Assembly: GCA_018296165.2 (NCBI GenBank)
Contig: JACKQL020000002.1
Location: 806,001-870,000, forward strand
Length of the DNA stretch: 64,000 nt
Source of the DNA: Termitomyces sp. T153
Taxonomy: Eukaryota; Basidiomycota; Agaricomycetes; Agaricales; Lyophyllaceae
Direction of reading: 5' to 3'
How positions within the stretch are numbered: position 1 is the first letter of the stretch; each line of letters begins with the position of its first letter. The notes under the pieces are model-generated. The model was not told the origin of the DNA. It ran no database searches and was given only the letters and a program-made list of their open reading frames with translations. Position numbers and translations under genes: made by a program. Of this stretch, positions 46,637 through 57,750 are shown one piece after another.

Positions 46637-47814
46637 TGTCAGGTTCCGCTGACCTCGGGGGCTCAGCTGCACTGGGCAGTCCTTACTAGGCAGGCGTGAT
46701 CCCCTTGCACTGGTAACCAAACACTTGAAGACGTTCCGGGCACTGATGGCTTGTGCAGATAGTTGGTGGGATGTGATCTGGACAGATCCGGGGAGGTCCA
46801 GAGAAGTTGGATTGCAAGGAAACGGGACGGTCTTGGCAGGGTTCAGGCAGAAGACTGCATGGAAGATTTGTGGAAGCAAAGGAGTAGGCGGCTGTGTGAT
46901 CAATGGGAACGGAGCCAGGGTTTGATGGGAGATCATTTGGAGTTGATGGAGTCCGGGACCAAGCGAAGAGCAAGGTTCGGACCTGGTGAAGGAGTGTCGG
47001 GGTTCATAATCGTAATCGTGGAGTTTGTGAGGTCGTTAGGGTTGATGAAGACTTGGGCACAACAGTCGGACGGAGTCACCGAGACAGCGTCAGACAAAAT
47101 GGGATGGGGTTGATATGGAACAAGAGTAGATTTGAGTAGAGATACAAAACGATAACGAGAACAATAATGAAATGGAGACAAGACAAGACCGGGAGACTGA
47201 GATAAGACCGGGAGACTGAGATGAGACCGGGAGACTGAGATAAGACCGGGAGACTGAGATAAGAAAACAAGACACGAAACACGAAACACGAGAAGGAAAC
47301 AATCAGACCATAGGTAACGTTAAGCAATATCAAGACTAGAGTACAAAGAGCTACTCAACGGCTTATATACTGACTACCGGAGAACTTCGGGGTACATCAG
47401 CTGCGGCGGCGGGGCTTGGCAGGGCTCGACAGAGTGGGCGGGTGTTGGTTGCAATCAAGGATTGGGCCGCGCTGATATGTTGATGGGATCATTGGGGAAC
47501 GCGGGTTGCCCCAAGGTTGTTGTGATACTCCAGAATAGGTCGGAGGAACCAGGGTGTTAAGTTGATGATGGGTGGCAAAGATTGGGAACAGCGGGGATGG
47601 TTCTCGGGGTTTGGGAGATCCAGGGTAAGTGTCAGTGGCTGCGGGGAAGGCACCGAAGTTGACCAGGGGGCCGTCGGAGTTAGCCGGGGAGATGTCGGAG
47701 TTAGCCAAAATAGGCGCGGGGCATGGGCGGAAGTTTGGCAGAGCGTCGGGGGTTTTTTGGGGGTTCGGGGGGTTGATGGACAACGTGCGGGGGTTCAGGG
47801 GACGGGTCATGACA
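46637..47814 (-). repeat. right LTR of copy II, inverted (1178 bp)
   Basis: Starts TGTCAGGTTCC (reverse of the LTR end) and finishes GGGTCATGACA. Very similar to the left LTR: a 118-codon frame is identical in both. A neighbouring 95-codon frame differs at a few residues, so the two LTRs are not identical. Confidence 0.9.
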
Positions 47815-49074
47815 GATTAGGTGGGCAAGCTCAGTTTGGTCTTCTATTTTCCTTCCTTTCATGAAGCCAGCTTGGTCTGGGTGTATCAGGATTGGGGCAA
47901 TTATTGTCAATTTTCCTGTAAGCGTTTTTGTGAATATTTTGTAGTCTGCATTGAGGACAGTGATTGGCCTGTAGTTCCCTATTTCTGATCTATCTCCCTT
48001 TTTGTAGATGGGGCACAGCCAACCTTTGGTGAAGCCTGTCTCGTTGGCTATGCCATATTTTTCAATGTCATTATAGACTATGGTTAGGAGTTTTGCTACA
48101 TCAAAAGTCTCCTTTTCTGTGTTTTGTGTGGGGGGTGGTCTACTATTTCTATTTTCTGCAGCTGATAATGTCTTCCAGACTTCATGAACTATTCCATCAA
48201 GGCCTGCAGCTTTACCATTTGGTAGATCCCTTATAGCCTCCCTTACTTCTGTTATCGTTATCAGTTTATTTATTTCCTCTGTCTGGGTTCAAGTGAGGCA
48301 GGTTTTAAGGTGCTTGAGGACTTTTTTCATCTTCCTCTTATGGGCTTTTTCGTCCTGGGGTGTGTCTAGCGTTTGGAGGTTTTCATGGTGTTTTCTTGCG
48401 ATTTCTGTCATCCTTGAGGAGTGTCTGGCTAGGTTCTGGTTTGTCTTCCCAGGGTCCCTTAGGGCTGCTATAAAGTCCCTTGGGGTTGAGTCCTTATTCA
48501 CATTTATCCATGGTTTTCTGAGGTTTTCTCCCTCTAGGAAAAATTTTGTTGCAGTGTTATCTCGTGCCCTTCCAAATTTTGTTATTTCCAGTTCACGAAT
48601 TTTCTCATCTAGGATAGCTGCTTCATATCCTCTTCTTTCTTCATCCCAGTGTAGGTTTCTGAGGACGTGGTCACGATCTTTTTTGAGCCTCAAGATCTCC
48701 TTGTCCAGTTTTGGTATGAGCTTTTTGCTAAAGTCTTGAATTTGGCTAATGATTTCTTTTTTGAAAGCTTTGTGTAGGGTCTGTGGGTTGATTTGGGTTG
48801 TTCTCCTCTTTGAGGCGTTCTCAATCTGTATTTGGTATGTTTTTCCTATGTCCTTCAGATTTCTGATAAGTTCCTCATATTTTAAGAGGAAAACCAGCAT
48901 GGCATATCTGCCTGGCCCTTGGTGGGGCAGCCATGGGTTTACAAGGCATGTGGTTACAAGGCTATGGTCAGTCATAACCCCAGTTCTTTTTATTTCCCAG
49001 TTGTAGCTAAAGGGGAGTAGGTCCTCATTTATATATATTCAGTCTATATGAGATTGGATTGTCTTCCCTTTGGC
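47815..49074 (-). pseudogene. LINE RT, N-terminal half, and EN-RT linker
   Basis: On the minus strand after endonuclease: IYINEDLLPFSYNWEIKRTG, MTDHSLVTTCLVNPWLP, a charged linker (48289-48975), then RT text ITEVREAIRDLPNGKAAGLD, GLDGIVHEVWKTL, GWLCPIYKKGDRSEIGNYRP, ITVLNADYKIFTKTL and HPDQAGFMKGRKIEDQTELA (47820-47900). These are the classical LINE RT motifs 0 to 2a. A stop interrupts near 48288. The next motif is lost at the LTR junction. Confidence 0.85.
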
Positions 49075-49986
49075 TCAAAAAGAGAAAGCCATTGTATCTG
49101 GATTTTCCCTCCTCCATCTATCTGCAAGGCCAAAGAAGTTCTTTATATTTTCCAGAGCTTCTATTGGGGCTGGGGGGTCTTTTCGGGAGGGTAAGTGATC
49201 TACTGAGTCTTCTACTATATTGAAATCCCCTAGTAGGCAGTTTGGTTTCTCCCAGCCCTCAGATTTCCATGTACTCTCTAGTATTTGCCAGAATTCTTTG
49301 TTTCGGTTCATGTGGTTTGGTGCATATACTGCAAGGCAGGATATCATGAGGTTCTCGCTCCAGGGGATGTCTACTGGTAGAGCTTGGCCTCTTAAAACCT
49401 CTTCTGAGCTAGCTTGCATCCACTTTGTCATGGCTTTGTTTAGGACCATTGCAACTCCCATCTGGTTGGGGTGGTCTTCATCTAGAGTCAAGATTATGTG
49501 GATTCTCCTTGCAAAGGTACAGTTCAAGTCTTCCATCTTTGCTTTGGTCAGGTGTGTCTCTTGTAGTGCAAGCACATCGATTTTGTCTCTAGTCATTAGT
49601 TGGCATATTCTATACCATTTCTCCTCTGTGGTGCTTAATCCTCCACCTTTCATATTTAGGAATGCGATTCGCATATGTCCCCTGCCTGTTTTTTTGTGCA
49701 TTGTTGCATTTTGCATTTGTTGCATGGTTTCCTCTACCCACAGCACTCTTTGTGCCTCCCTTGCTCTTGGGGACCCTCTCTGTGGGGGTGTTCCCACACT
49801 TCTGGGGGTGTTGGTTGTTCTAACCATGGTCCACTCTGGGCCTCCACCTCTGTACCCTCCCTGTAGATCCTTGGGGGGGTGGTCAGCAGCCAGATCACCT
49901 CTCCCTCCCCCAGGTGAGGCGTGTCTTCTGTAGCCTTGAAAAACTGAACCTGTTGTGTAATCTGTTAGTATGGTTGTATTATTCAT
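49075..49986 (-). CDS. LINE ORF2 N-terminal part: AP-type endonuclease
   Basis: Open for about 303 codons. Motifs: MRIAFLNMKGGG (strand with catalytic Asn), IDVLALQETHLTK (catalytic Glu), VYAPNHMNRNKEFW, CLLGDFNIVEDSVDHLPS (Asp/Asn pair) and an incomplete end at DTMAFSF, where a stop falls before the usual SxIDxIY motif (the text SHIDxIYIN follows in the next codons). This domain nicks the target DNA to prime LINE copying. The stop at about 49075 looks like a point change. Confidence 0.85.
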   Translation of the reverse strand: MNNTTILTDYTTGSVFQGYRRHASPGGGRGDLAADHPPKDLQGGYRGGGPEWTMVRTTNTPRSVGTPPQRGSPRAREAQRVLWVEETMQQMQNATMHKKTGRGHMRIAFLNMKGGGLSTTEEKWYRICQLMTRDKIDVLALQETHLTKAKMEDLNCTFARRIHIILTLDEDHPNQMGVAMVLNKAMTKWMQASSEEVLRGQALPVDIPWSENLMISCLAVYAPNHMNRNKEFWQILESTWKSEGWEKPNCLLGDFNIVEDSVDHLPSRKDPPAPIEALENIKNFFGLADRWRRENPDTMAFSF

Positions 49987-50180
49987 ATTGTTAGTGGGGT
50001 TTGTGAGTTGTTGGGAGTTGGAGAATAAGCATAGGAGTCTTTCTATTGGTTTTTGGGCTGTCTAATCTCCATCTTAGACAGGTCAAGAGAGGCAAGGGGA
50101 TGTATTTTGTATGCATATCTAGTCCTCTACCTATTGATATGGGAGTGTGCCTATGTTCTGGACATGTGGTGGTTTCATAC

Positions 50181-52228
50181 TTATGGTCTGGCCCTGCCCC
50201 TGCCTGTCTGGGAGGGTTGTCCTCTTCGGCCTCTGTTTCCATCTCTCAGTATTCCTCCTCTTCTGGTGGGTGTTCTACCACTAGGGGGGGTTGCTTGGGG
50301 GGCATCATCAGCAAAGTCTGTAACTCTGGCCTTGTCCTGCGGGCCTTCTGGCTTGAAGCCCATCCATCCTCGGATTTTTGAGAAGGGGCAGTTGAAAGAG
50401 TCGTGGTCCACCAATTTGCACCCTGTGCAGATGGGTTGTTGTGTTCCAATTAGCACATAGCCTTTTCCAAAACCAGTTGTGTTAAATTTGCACATGCACA
50501 TCTTTTTTCGAAGCAGAGCGTAAGCCTCATCTGAGAAACCTGGGTCCATATTGAAGTATATGTTCCATGCTCAGAGGTCCCCTCCCTGCCGGTGGATGGG
50601 AATGAAGGAGGCTTGGATTTGGTTCATCACATGGCCTATGGCCTCATTTGGAGGGATTTCTGATTTGCGTTTGATCAGAGCATGGACCTCAGCAGATTCC
50701 CTGAAGGCACGTCATGCTAGTTCCGTGACCCTGGTTCTTGCCCCTGGTGTGTTGTTGTATGTGAGGCTGCCAATAATTAGAATGTACATTTGTCTGGGGA
50801 TGTTTTGGGGGAGGAAGAAGACTGAGGTATTTGGTGAGGAAACTACTTGGAGGTCTATTAGGCGGTCTGTCTGCTGTTGGTTCAGCCCAGTGACTAGCAG
50901 GTGGTATGGATGGGGAAACTTGTTCTCTTTTCCTGCAGGTAAGTCCTGTTCAGGGAAGATAACCTCGAGATCCTTGTCAAATTCAACATAGACTAGATTC
51001 TTGATGATGTCTTTACATGCATCTATTACCCACATCCTCCCTGCTTCAGTGGGCTCGTATTTTCCTCTGTATAAGCATGCCCAAATGGTTGGTTCAGTCA
51101 TGCTTTCCCAGCTCTGGAGGGTTTCTGTCCCAACATTGAAGGTGGCGGATGATCCCAGGTACACTTGTGGCCAACCTGTGCTTGGGGTGGCTGTGCGTCT
51201 GAAGCCTTTCCCATTCATGGTTATGTAGTTTTCAGTTGCTTCTGTCCAGAGTTCTGGGGAGTCCTCCTCTGGCATCTGATTGTAGTTTTGTTCCTCTTGG
51301 TAAGGCGAGTCCTGATATATGGGAGAGTATTCTCTTGAGGCTCAGTTTTGCGATGTATCCTGGCTGGGCATTGTACCTCTGCTTTGCTGGGGGAGTGGTC
51401 TTATGTGGGGTGGGAGGTCTTTTTGGGCTGGGGTGCTATTCAGCCAGTGTTTGTCATCTGTATTTTCTGCTGGGTTTCTGGGGGGCTTGGGACTTGTCAT
51501 ATGAGTATCCTTCTCCTGTTGACTTGGTCACGCGGTTGCCTGGGATGAGGGGGTGGCACTGTGTGGAGTTGTGGATGCATGGAGACAGGCCTCTGGTTGC
51601 TGGCGCTTTCTTCCCTCCTGTGTAGTGGGGTTATGGGCTGAGGTGTCCTTTTCCCTTATCTGGGAGGAGTTTTGTGGTGGGGTGTCGAAGGTGGAGAGGA
51701 AGAGTACAGGGCTCAGGCTTGGTATTACGTTTCTTTGTCTCTCATCTTCTTCATCAGTTTTCTCCACCTCGGATGCAATGGCAGGGCGCTTTGCTTTTCT
51801 TTCCTTCAGCGGGGAGTCCAAGTGCGGGCATTTGTTTGATTCCTGTAGTTTCTCCATTGCTTTCTTTGCCTTTCTGCAGTTCTTTTTGGGGGTTTTTACT
51901 ATTGTCCATCCTTTGTCTGTCTCCTTCTCTTGGTTTTTTTTGGTGTTTTCCCAGTCAGGGGAGGGGGGGCATCTTCCGGAGTGGTGCTTCCTTTGATGCT
52001 TTTCTCAATGTCCAGCTGTTCCTGGGTGGAGAGCATGGGTGGGGGGAGCATCCCAAAGGGGTCTGGGGATGCTGTGTTGGTCCTTGTTTCTGCATTGCTG
52101 TTCTTGCTGGGCAGGGATGTAAGGGGGGATTCACCAGGAGTATGGGGTTTTTTTGTGTGGCCAGGCTTTGTGGGGGACCTGGTAACGACTTCAGCATATG
52201 ATCTGGGAGATTCTGTAGTACTATTCAT
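50181..52228 (-). pseudogene. LINE ORF1 (nucleic-acid-binding protein), broken
   Basis: Starts MNSTTESPRSYAEVVTRSPT at 52228, a Ser/Pro/Lys-rich N-terminus. Stops divide it into blocks 51899-52228, 51528-51857, 50712-51275 and 50181-50549. The middle block contains a conserved-looking domain (MWVIDACKDIIKNLVYVEFD, FPHPYHLLVTGL). The last block has CTGCKLVDHDSFNCPF, a C-x2-C-x4-H-x4-C-like zinc knuckle (actual reading C-x2-C-x4-H-x4-C), then an Arg/Gly-rich tail. ORF1 binds LINE RNA. Order and position upstream of ORF2 support the call. Confidence 0.75.
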
Positions 52229-52640
52229 CTTTGGTGTATCGGTGGGTGTATCATATGTTTATGAGGTGATTTTTCATTCTTTCGGCAGGGATGGTCTCAC
52301 TACCCGGTTTTTCCCGGAGGGGTTGTCTTCTGTTCTACGCCTCCCGAGGGTGGTATTTACACAAGATCTATTGGTTTATGTGTGGGGTAGTCCCTCTTAT
52401 ATGCATAGTGCACTGTTTGCAGGTTTTATTGTTATGCATGTGTCTCCTTTGGATGGCTCCCATGGGTTCGCGGGAGGGAGGGGAGGTGCTCTACTCTCTA
52501 GTGAACTTGAAAGCTGCTTTTATAGCAGGACCCTTCTATGAGTAGCGTAGGCTGGCAAGGCCATGCTGATAGAGGCATTCAAGAATGCATATCTAGTCTT
52601 GATCCATTCCAAGATGGTGGATCAGGTTCAAGTTCCCCCC
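52229..52640 (-). other. LINE 5' untranslated region
   Basis: From the 5' end GGGGGGAACTTGAACC (minus strand, 52640) to the ORF1 start. It presumably carries an internal promoter; I see no specific motif. Confidence 0.6.
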
Positions 52641-52656
52641 AAGTTTTAATATCTCT

Positions 52657-53473
52657 ATATCAGCATTTATTTATCTACTAATACCATACTCTCTCTATAG
52701 AATTGTACTTATGTACCTCCACTAATATCTGATAACCTATTAAGGTCATCCACTGACACTGCCCTCATTGCACAAAACACCTACCTGCAGCCACAGCCAC
52801 AGCCACAGTCTCAGCTTTCCTTGCTTTCCTTCTGTTTTGAGCTTGGCTTTTCATGTCAAGAACACACCAAGAAGTAGTGCTAACTCCCAAACAAACATGG
52901 CTTCTGTTGTAGCTGCTCAACCCTGATTGCACTTCAGATTGGACAAGAAATCCAGTGCCAACACTGGTGCTACAGAGCCATTTTGTAATGTTTCTGTTAT
53001 GGGTCATGCAACTTACTATTCACACCTCATAAAATCAAAACCAGTCAATTGGTCTAGTCTACAAAGTATGAAGTAAGGTGCTGCCTTACATAATTATGGT
53101 ATGAGTATCTAACGGTAGCATCATGTGATGCTACCTTATAATATATAATTAAATAAGTGTTACTATATAGAATACTAAGGAGGCAATGGGCAGGCACTCC
53201 ATTACATACCCCCCTTTTGAGTCTGTCAACAGACTCACACAAACATCAAAGTAAAAAAAAAGGGGGGATGGGATACAGCATCCCACCCAACAATCTCACT
53301 GAAGTCCAGTTAAAAACCTCTATTTTGTAAAAGTGGTAGGATCAAGTGATCCTACTTGATAAAATGGACATAGTATAGTCCTAGCATGCTGTCCAACTGT
53401 GCTAGGTGCTAAATGGGCATTTAGTGAGCCCATGGTTGTTATTCAAATGTTACTGGTGAACTCCAATGGTAGT
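52657..53473. other. decayed DNA with an LTR-like end at about 53206
   Basis: On the minus strand AAAAGGGGGGTA is followed by TGTAATGGAGTGCC (53206), which looks like a purine tract and LTR start belonging to the unknown ORF element on the right. The LTR's other end is uncertain (perhaps near 53007). A palindrome GTAGCATCACATGATGCTAC lies at about 53114-53133. No gene seen. Confidence 0.4.
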
Positions 53474-56400
53474 TCACCCAGCCTCTTCATCCATCTTTGA
53501 GGCCTCCACTTCCTCATTGCTCACAATGTCTGCCCAGCACTCTGATACAGCATTAGCTGTATTGATGGAGCCACTTGATCCAGCCTCAGGAGCAGTTAGG
53601 ATAGCTACATTAGTTGCTGCAGCTGCATCTGAGGGGCTGGGGACAATCTGTAGAGTCATCATTGGTTGGGGATCTGTGGGCACCAAAGAGTTGTTGGCAT
53701 AGTCCAGTTCCATGGACTCCTTTGTAGGGGCATTCTGAGTGGATGTGCCAGAGCTTGTTGCAGGGTTGGTAGTGGCTGAGGCCACTGAAAAAGAGGGCCC
53801 CTTCTCAGTTGGAGCTGCACTTGCAAGAGGATCCATGGAACATGGCTCCTCCACTTGTACCGGAGTGGCTCTCACCACCTCCATAGGTTGGTGCAGGAGG
53901 TGAGTGAAGATACCAGTCTCACTATACTGCAGCTATTCAGCTCCACTGAGTGGAGAGTGGCCTCTACTCTCATGGAGTTGGAGGAGCACTCAGAAGCACT
54001 TCCAATTGTCAGTGGTGGGGGCATACCACCCATCAGAACCCTCCAATGCAGGGAGCATGCTGATGGTTTGGAGTCAACAATGGTGTTCATTATTGACCCT
54101 CATAAACAGGTCTGCATGCAGTGTGCTCCCAGACTAGTGGTGATTGAGGAAGCATATATCATATGTATATGCATGATTTACCTAGGCAGGGGGCACACAG
54201 TTTGCAAGGAGGTGATGTATCACCTCAGTCTCACTGAAATTATTGATTTGCATAGGCAGCACTTGCAGCCTCTGCAGAGTGAAGGTGTATGGGGTAAAAG
54301 GATTAAACTCCTCTACATGGGTCTGGTAGTTGTCAACTGCATCTTGATAGAGATGAGGCTGAGCCATTACCATAGCAGACAGCCTCATATACATGTGGTG
54401 TAGTTAGGGCCAGTGCCTGACCTAGCATGTTTTCAAAGACCAAACATCAGTCTATATGTAACAAAGTATCAATGGCCACACCTGAATACAGGTTCTGCAA
54501 ACCTGGGTGGCCATGGTGCAGAATGTACTGTGCCCATGTGTTGATGTCAAGGTGATGGTTAATCAGGACTTGATCAAGTTCTACTCCCCATGTGTTATTA
54601 TCTGTACAGCCAAGCATGGCTGACAAATATGAAGGCAAAGGGACCACCAGTTGCCAATGGTGGTCTCCTCTGGGCAGAGATGTTTCCAACTCTGCTGAGA
54701 TCAACTCCATTACCTGCCACATGGTGTGGTCTATCAGGTCTGGAGCAGTGTAGAAGGAGATCCAATGGAACTCCTGAACAAGGAGAGTGGCATGTATCTG
54801 CTCCCTCATTGTAACTCTAGCTTAGCTCTCCCAAATGAGCTTCAGGAGCAGCCATAGCTGCTCTGAATTCATGAGCATCCCTTGTGGAGCCCACTAATAT
54901 AACAACTCATAGTGTGGGGATATATGGGATATCCCTGCCATCTCTGTAGAGTGGGCAAAGACCACTTTGTCACCAACAAAAACTGCATTGGTTGTTGGTG
55001 ATCAGTAGAAGTTGGGGTGAAGAATACCCCTAAAATTGTTTTGGTGCTCATAGTGCTCACAAACCATTATGGTCTCCCAGCTCTTTGGAAGGTGGCCAGG
55101 CACTGTATCATTTAGATGCTTGAGGTCCAGTTTGGCCTTCTCAGTGTTGATAGCCAACAGCTATTTGGCATTAGCATTGTGTTGCTTCTTGCAACAATGC
55201 TCATTAGTGTTGTTGTCTGAGTCACTGTCCAAAATACATTGTTTAGATGTTGAGACATCATCATCATCATTGCTGCTCAAGTCAAATGCAACTGGGGCAC
55301 CCATGGCTGCTTGAGCAGCTTGCACTTGGGTGACAAAGAACCCTTTGTCACAGAGATACCAGTGTGTTATTGGAACAGGTTCCTGAAACAGGATGGATGG
55401 ATGGATGGATGGATGGTGCATTTTATTTATCTTAAAGGCCTATTTTACACATGACCTTTGTGTCCTAAGCCCTGCAGTATGTAATGGGGGTGGTAATTAC
55501 AGACACTCCAACTAGTTCTCTGGCCCAATCCCTTTTCAGCTGATGCCAGTTATGCCTCATAGCCACTTTACTACAATTTGACTTCGTCGGAGTTCATACT
55601 ACTTCTCACACCTAAGTCCACTGACCATCTGCTGCTAACGTGCCTTCCCAATTTCTAAACCCAGCTGTACTCAGCAATGCTTGGTCGGAGTTGAGGGTGT
55701 AGGGTGTGAACCCGATCGGCCCACTCAAGCCTTCCTCGTGTCAACTCACGACCCAGGGTGGTCACGACTCCACCCTCCCCACACCCAGACGCTACTTTTG
55801 GAAGAACAATCCCGAGTTCGGAACCCGCAATGGAATAGCCCAGTGAACCGCCATGTGACAGACATGCCGCACCTTTTTGGCTTAGCACCCAATCAAACCG
55901 GCAGCCTTGGCTTTAAACCACACCAGACCATCCGATGGACCACACAGTACTTCGGCAGCCTGATCAAACTATTGACTCCTATCCTCGCACCTACCCATGC
56001 CATGACCTGCTTGGTCAGCAAAGGCCTGGACCCTCTCCCAAATCCGTCGCACCGGGGAAACTTTCTCTTTTTCTGATCTGTCACGAGCGTGGTGGTCACA
56101 ATGCCTCTTTGAACCACGTGCTGATTGGTCAGTCCCGGACGGCCTGCACAACAAAGCCTGCCTAATCAAACACATGCGGGCGGTGGCTTCCCAGCGGTGT
56201 TGAACTAACCCACATGGTGTCTAAGGTGTTTTCCACACAGGCGCACTCAGCCAGAGTCGAAACCCCGACTTTGCACTCACAGATCATGTGACCCGCTTTG
56301 GGACGCGATGGTGCCAGCTGAGCCACCGCGCCCCCTGAAACAGGATACTTGAGATAATATAGGTCCTTGGTTTGAGGACCTCAATCATTCCTGCCTCTGA

Positions 56401-57740
56401 TCCCCATGGCATGTTTGCAGGAAAAACAATCAGAATGGCAACAATTACAGGGTTGTTTGCCACTACTGGAGTTACAGCTGGCTTTGCAGTGCCAGCCTTT
56501 GTTGTGGTGGACCTTGATGGTCCAGCCTTAGCCACTGCTAGTTTTGGTGGCCTAGCTTTGGCAGCTGCTGGGCTTGATGGTCCAGCAATGGGCAAAGGCA
56601 CCTTGAGATCAGGGCACTCATCCATTCTCTGGTCATCACTAGCAGGCACATCATCATCATAGGGAACAGGTGGTGCCCTCTGAGTCAAGGATCCCTTGAG
56701 AAACACAGAAGCTCTGTGGGCCTTGTTTCTTTGATTATGAGCAATGTTAAGTTTGTTCAGAACTTAAGATAGTGCCAATTGCACTACAGGGTTATCAAGG
56801 ATGTCAGCTCCAACATCCTCTAAAACTCCAGCTTCCTGAAGCCACTGGAGGAGGTGAGTGATTTGCTTATCTGCAGCATTAGAAGGCTCAGGCTCTTTAG
56901 CTTTGCCTTTGCCCTTCTCTTTTGCAAAGAAGCATTGCTTGACTCTCTCCAGGTGGTCAATGAGGGGGTGCTGCTCTCCTGTGCTGGTGTAAAAGGCAAT
57001 GTTGCAGTTGGGGCCAGCCAATGGCAGTGGAGCCACTATGAACTGCGGCACTACACAGGCTGTGGGCCCATAGGATATCCAAAATTCATGGGTAAGGGTA
57101 CCTGAGGTCCTCCATGTCCTCTTCCCATTCCTCCACACTGCAGAGGCATACCATGTCCCCATGATGGTGACTGCTGCATTGTCACTGTGTAACTAGGCAG
57201 GGCCACATTCCCTAGCACTGCTGCAGGTCCTCTACCCATGGGTCTTATTTCCCTTGGAGCTGGGGCTGCTCTTCTCATTGCTGGGGGCACTACATCCTCA
57301 AGCACTAAACCTCCTGCCAATGCAGCAAAGCCACCAAACCTAGGGAGTGAGCTACTCCCTGATCCTCCTCCTCTTGAGCTCTGTTCAGAGCTCATTCCTG
57401 GCAGACTTGCATCCACCTCTTTAGGTCATTTATTTTTCTTGCCCATGGGGCAAGGAGTCTTCCTTCTCGAACTTGGTGCATTGCACCAACAATGGGGTAG
57501 AAGACAAAGAGCAGTTGGACTTTGTGCTCGGCCAAAAAATTAGCTGATATAATATCTGATGGCTACCAGCATAGTGGCCTGTCCAACTTCTGGACTAAGT
57601 CAAGTTGATTTGGTCCTTCTAGTCAATTGCACAGGGCATAATATGCTCTGCAACTTCAGATATCTGTCAAGGGCCACTAGGTCCTTGCAGGTGGCAAAGA
57701 ACTCCCAAGTGGTGTTCTCCAAGCTCCAAAAAACCTTGAA
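53474..57740 (-). pseudogene. long degenerate ORF of unknown family, probably element-borne
   Basis: Minus-strand blocks can be followed for over 4 kb: a basic start region, a Gly/Ser-rich block with PRFGGFAALAGGLVLEDVVP (57051-57416), FWISYGPTACVVPQFIVAPL, CFFAKEKGKGKAKEPEPSNA, an Ala/Lys/Pro-rich repeat (AKARPPKLAVAKAGPSRS), WYLCDKGFFVTQVQAAQA, an acidic DLSSNDDDDVSTSKQ, and MREQIHATLLVQEFHWISFY with downstream blocks to about 53474. The protein would exceed 1000 residues. I do not recognise it. Possible purine tract and LTR start lie downstream at about 53206, so it may be the cargo or Gag-like protein of an LTR element. It is interrupted by a SINE at 55395-56333 and by many stops. Confidence 0.5.
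55395..56333 (-). repeat. 939-bp tRNA-headed SINE, 13-bp TSDs, (ATCC)n tail
   Basis: Perfect 13-bp duplications CCTGAAACAGGAT flank it (55382-55394 and 56334-56346). Removing it restores the reading ISSILFQEPVPITHW of the surrounding ORF. On the minus strand its head is GGGCGCGGTGGCTCAGCTGG, with A box TGGCTCAGCTGG (56314-56325) and B box GGTTTCGACTC (56254-56264), 60 bp apart as in a long-variable-arm tRNA. It ends in a (ATCC)n run at 55391-55416. It is CpG-rich, unlike its target, so much younger. Length is unusual for a SINE; the body (55430-56240) is unrecognised. Confidence 0.8.
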
Positions 57741-57750
57741 AAGGCTTAAG

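Larger units (their letters stand above)
41427..47814 (+). mobile_element. LTR element copy II, with inverted LTRs (palindromic ends)
   Basis: The left LTR (41427-42668) is in plus orientation and the right LTR (46637-47814) is reversed. Just inside the right LTR, 68 bp of the element's own 5' interior (42669-42736) are repeated in reverse at 46569-46636. So the element reads LTR, primer-binding site, interior to near the 3' end, then a mirrored 5' end. Flanks are CATGT on the left and GATTA on the right, not a duplication. About 100 codons of LINE RT are missing at the site. Either a palindromic cDNA was joined into a break, or two opposed insertions were fused by deletion. Confidence 0.88.
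38557..52640 (-). mobile_element. LINE retrotransposon with poly(A) tail and 16-bp TSDs, split by LTR copy II
   Basis: Flanked by perfect 16-bp duplications AAGTTTTAATATCTCT (38541-38556 and 52641-52656). The left end is a run of about 20 T, i.e. the poly(A) tail on the minus strand. It encodes ORF1 (50181-52228) and ORF2 with AP-type endonuclease, RT, RNase H and a C-terminal zinc motif. That set is typical of Tad/I-group fungal LINEs. A 6.39-kb LTR element lies inside RT. Without it the LINE is about 7.7 kb, so near full length. A few stops per ORF show it is dead but younger than the gypsy A and copia elements. Confidence 0.93.

Noticed and set aside
41422..47819. Target duplication of copy II
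   Set aside because: CATGT and GATTA differ, and target sequence is missing between the flanks.
56254..56333. A functional tRNA gene
   Set aside because: A and B boxes are present but the segment has 13-bp target duplications 939 bp apart and a simple-repeat tail, so it is a SINE head.
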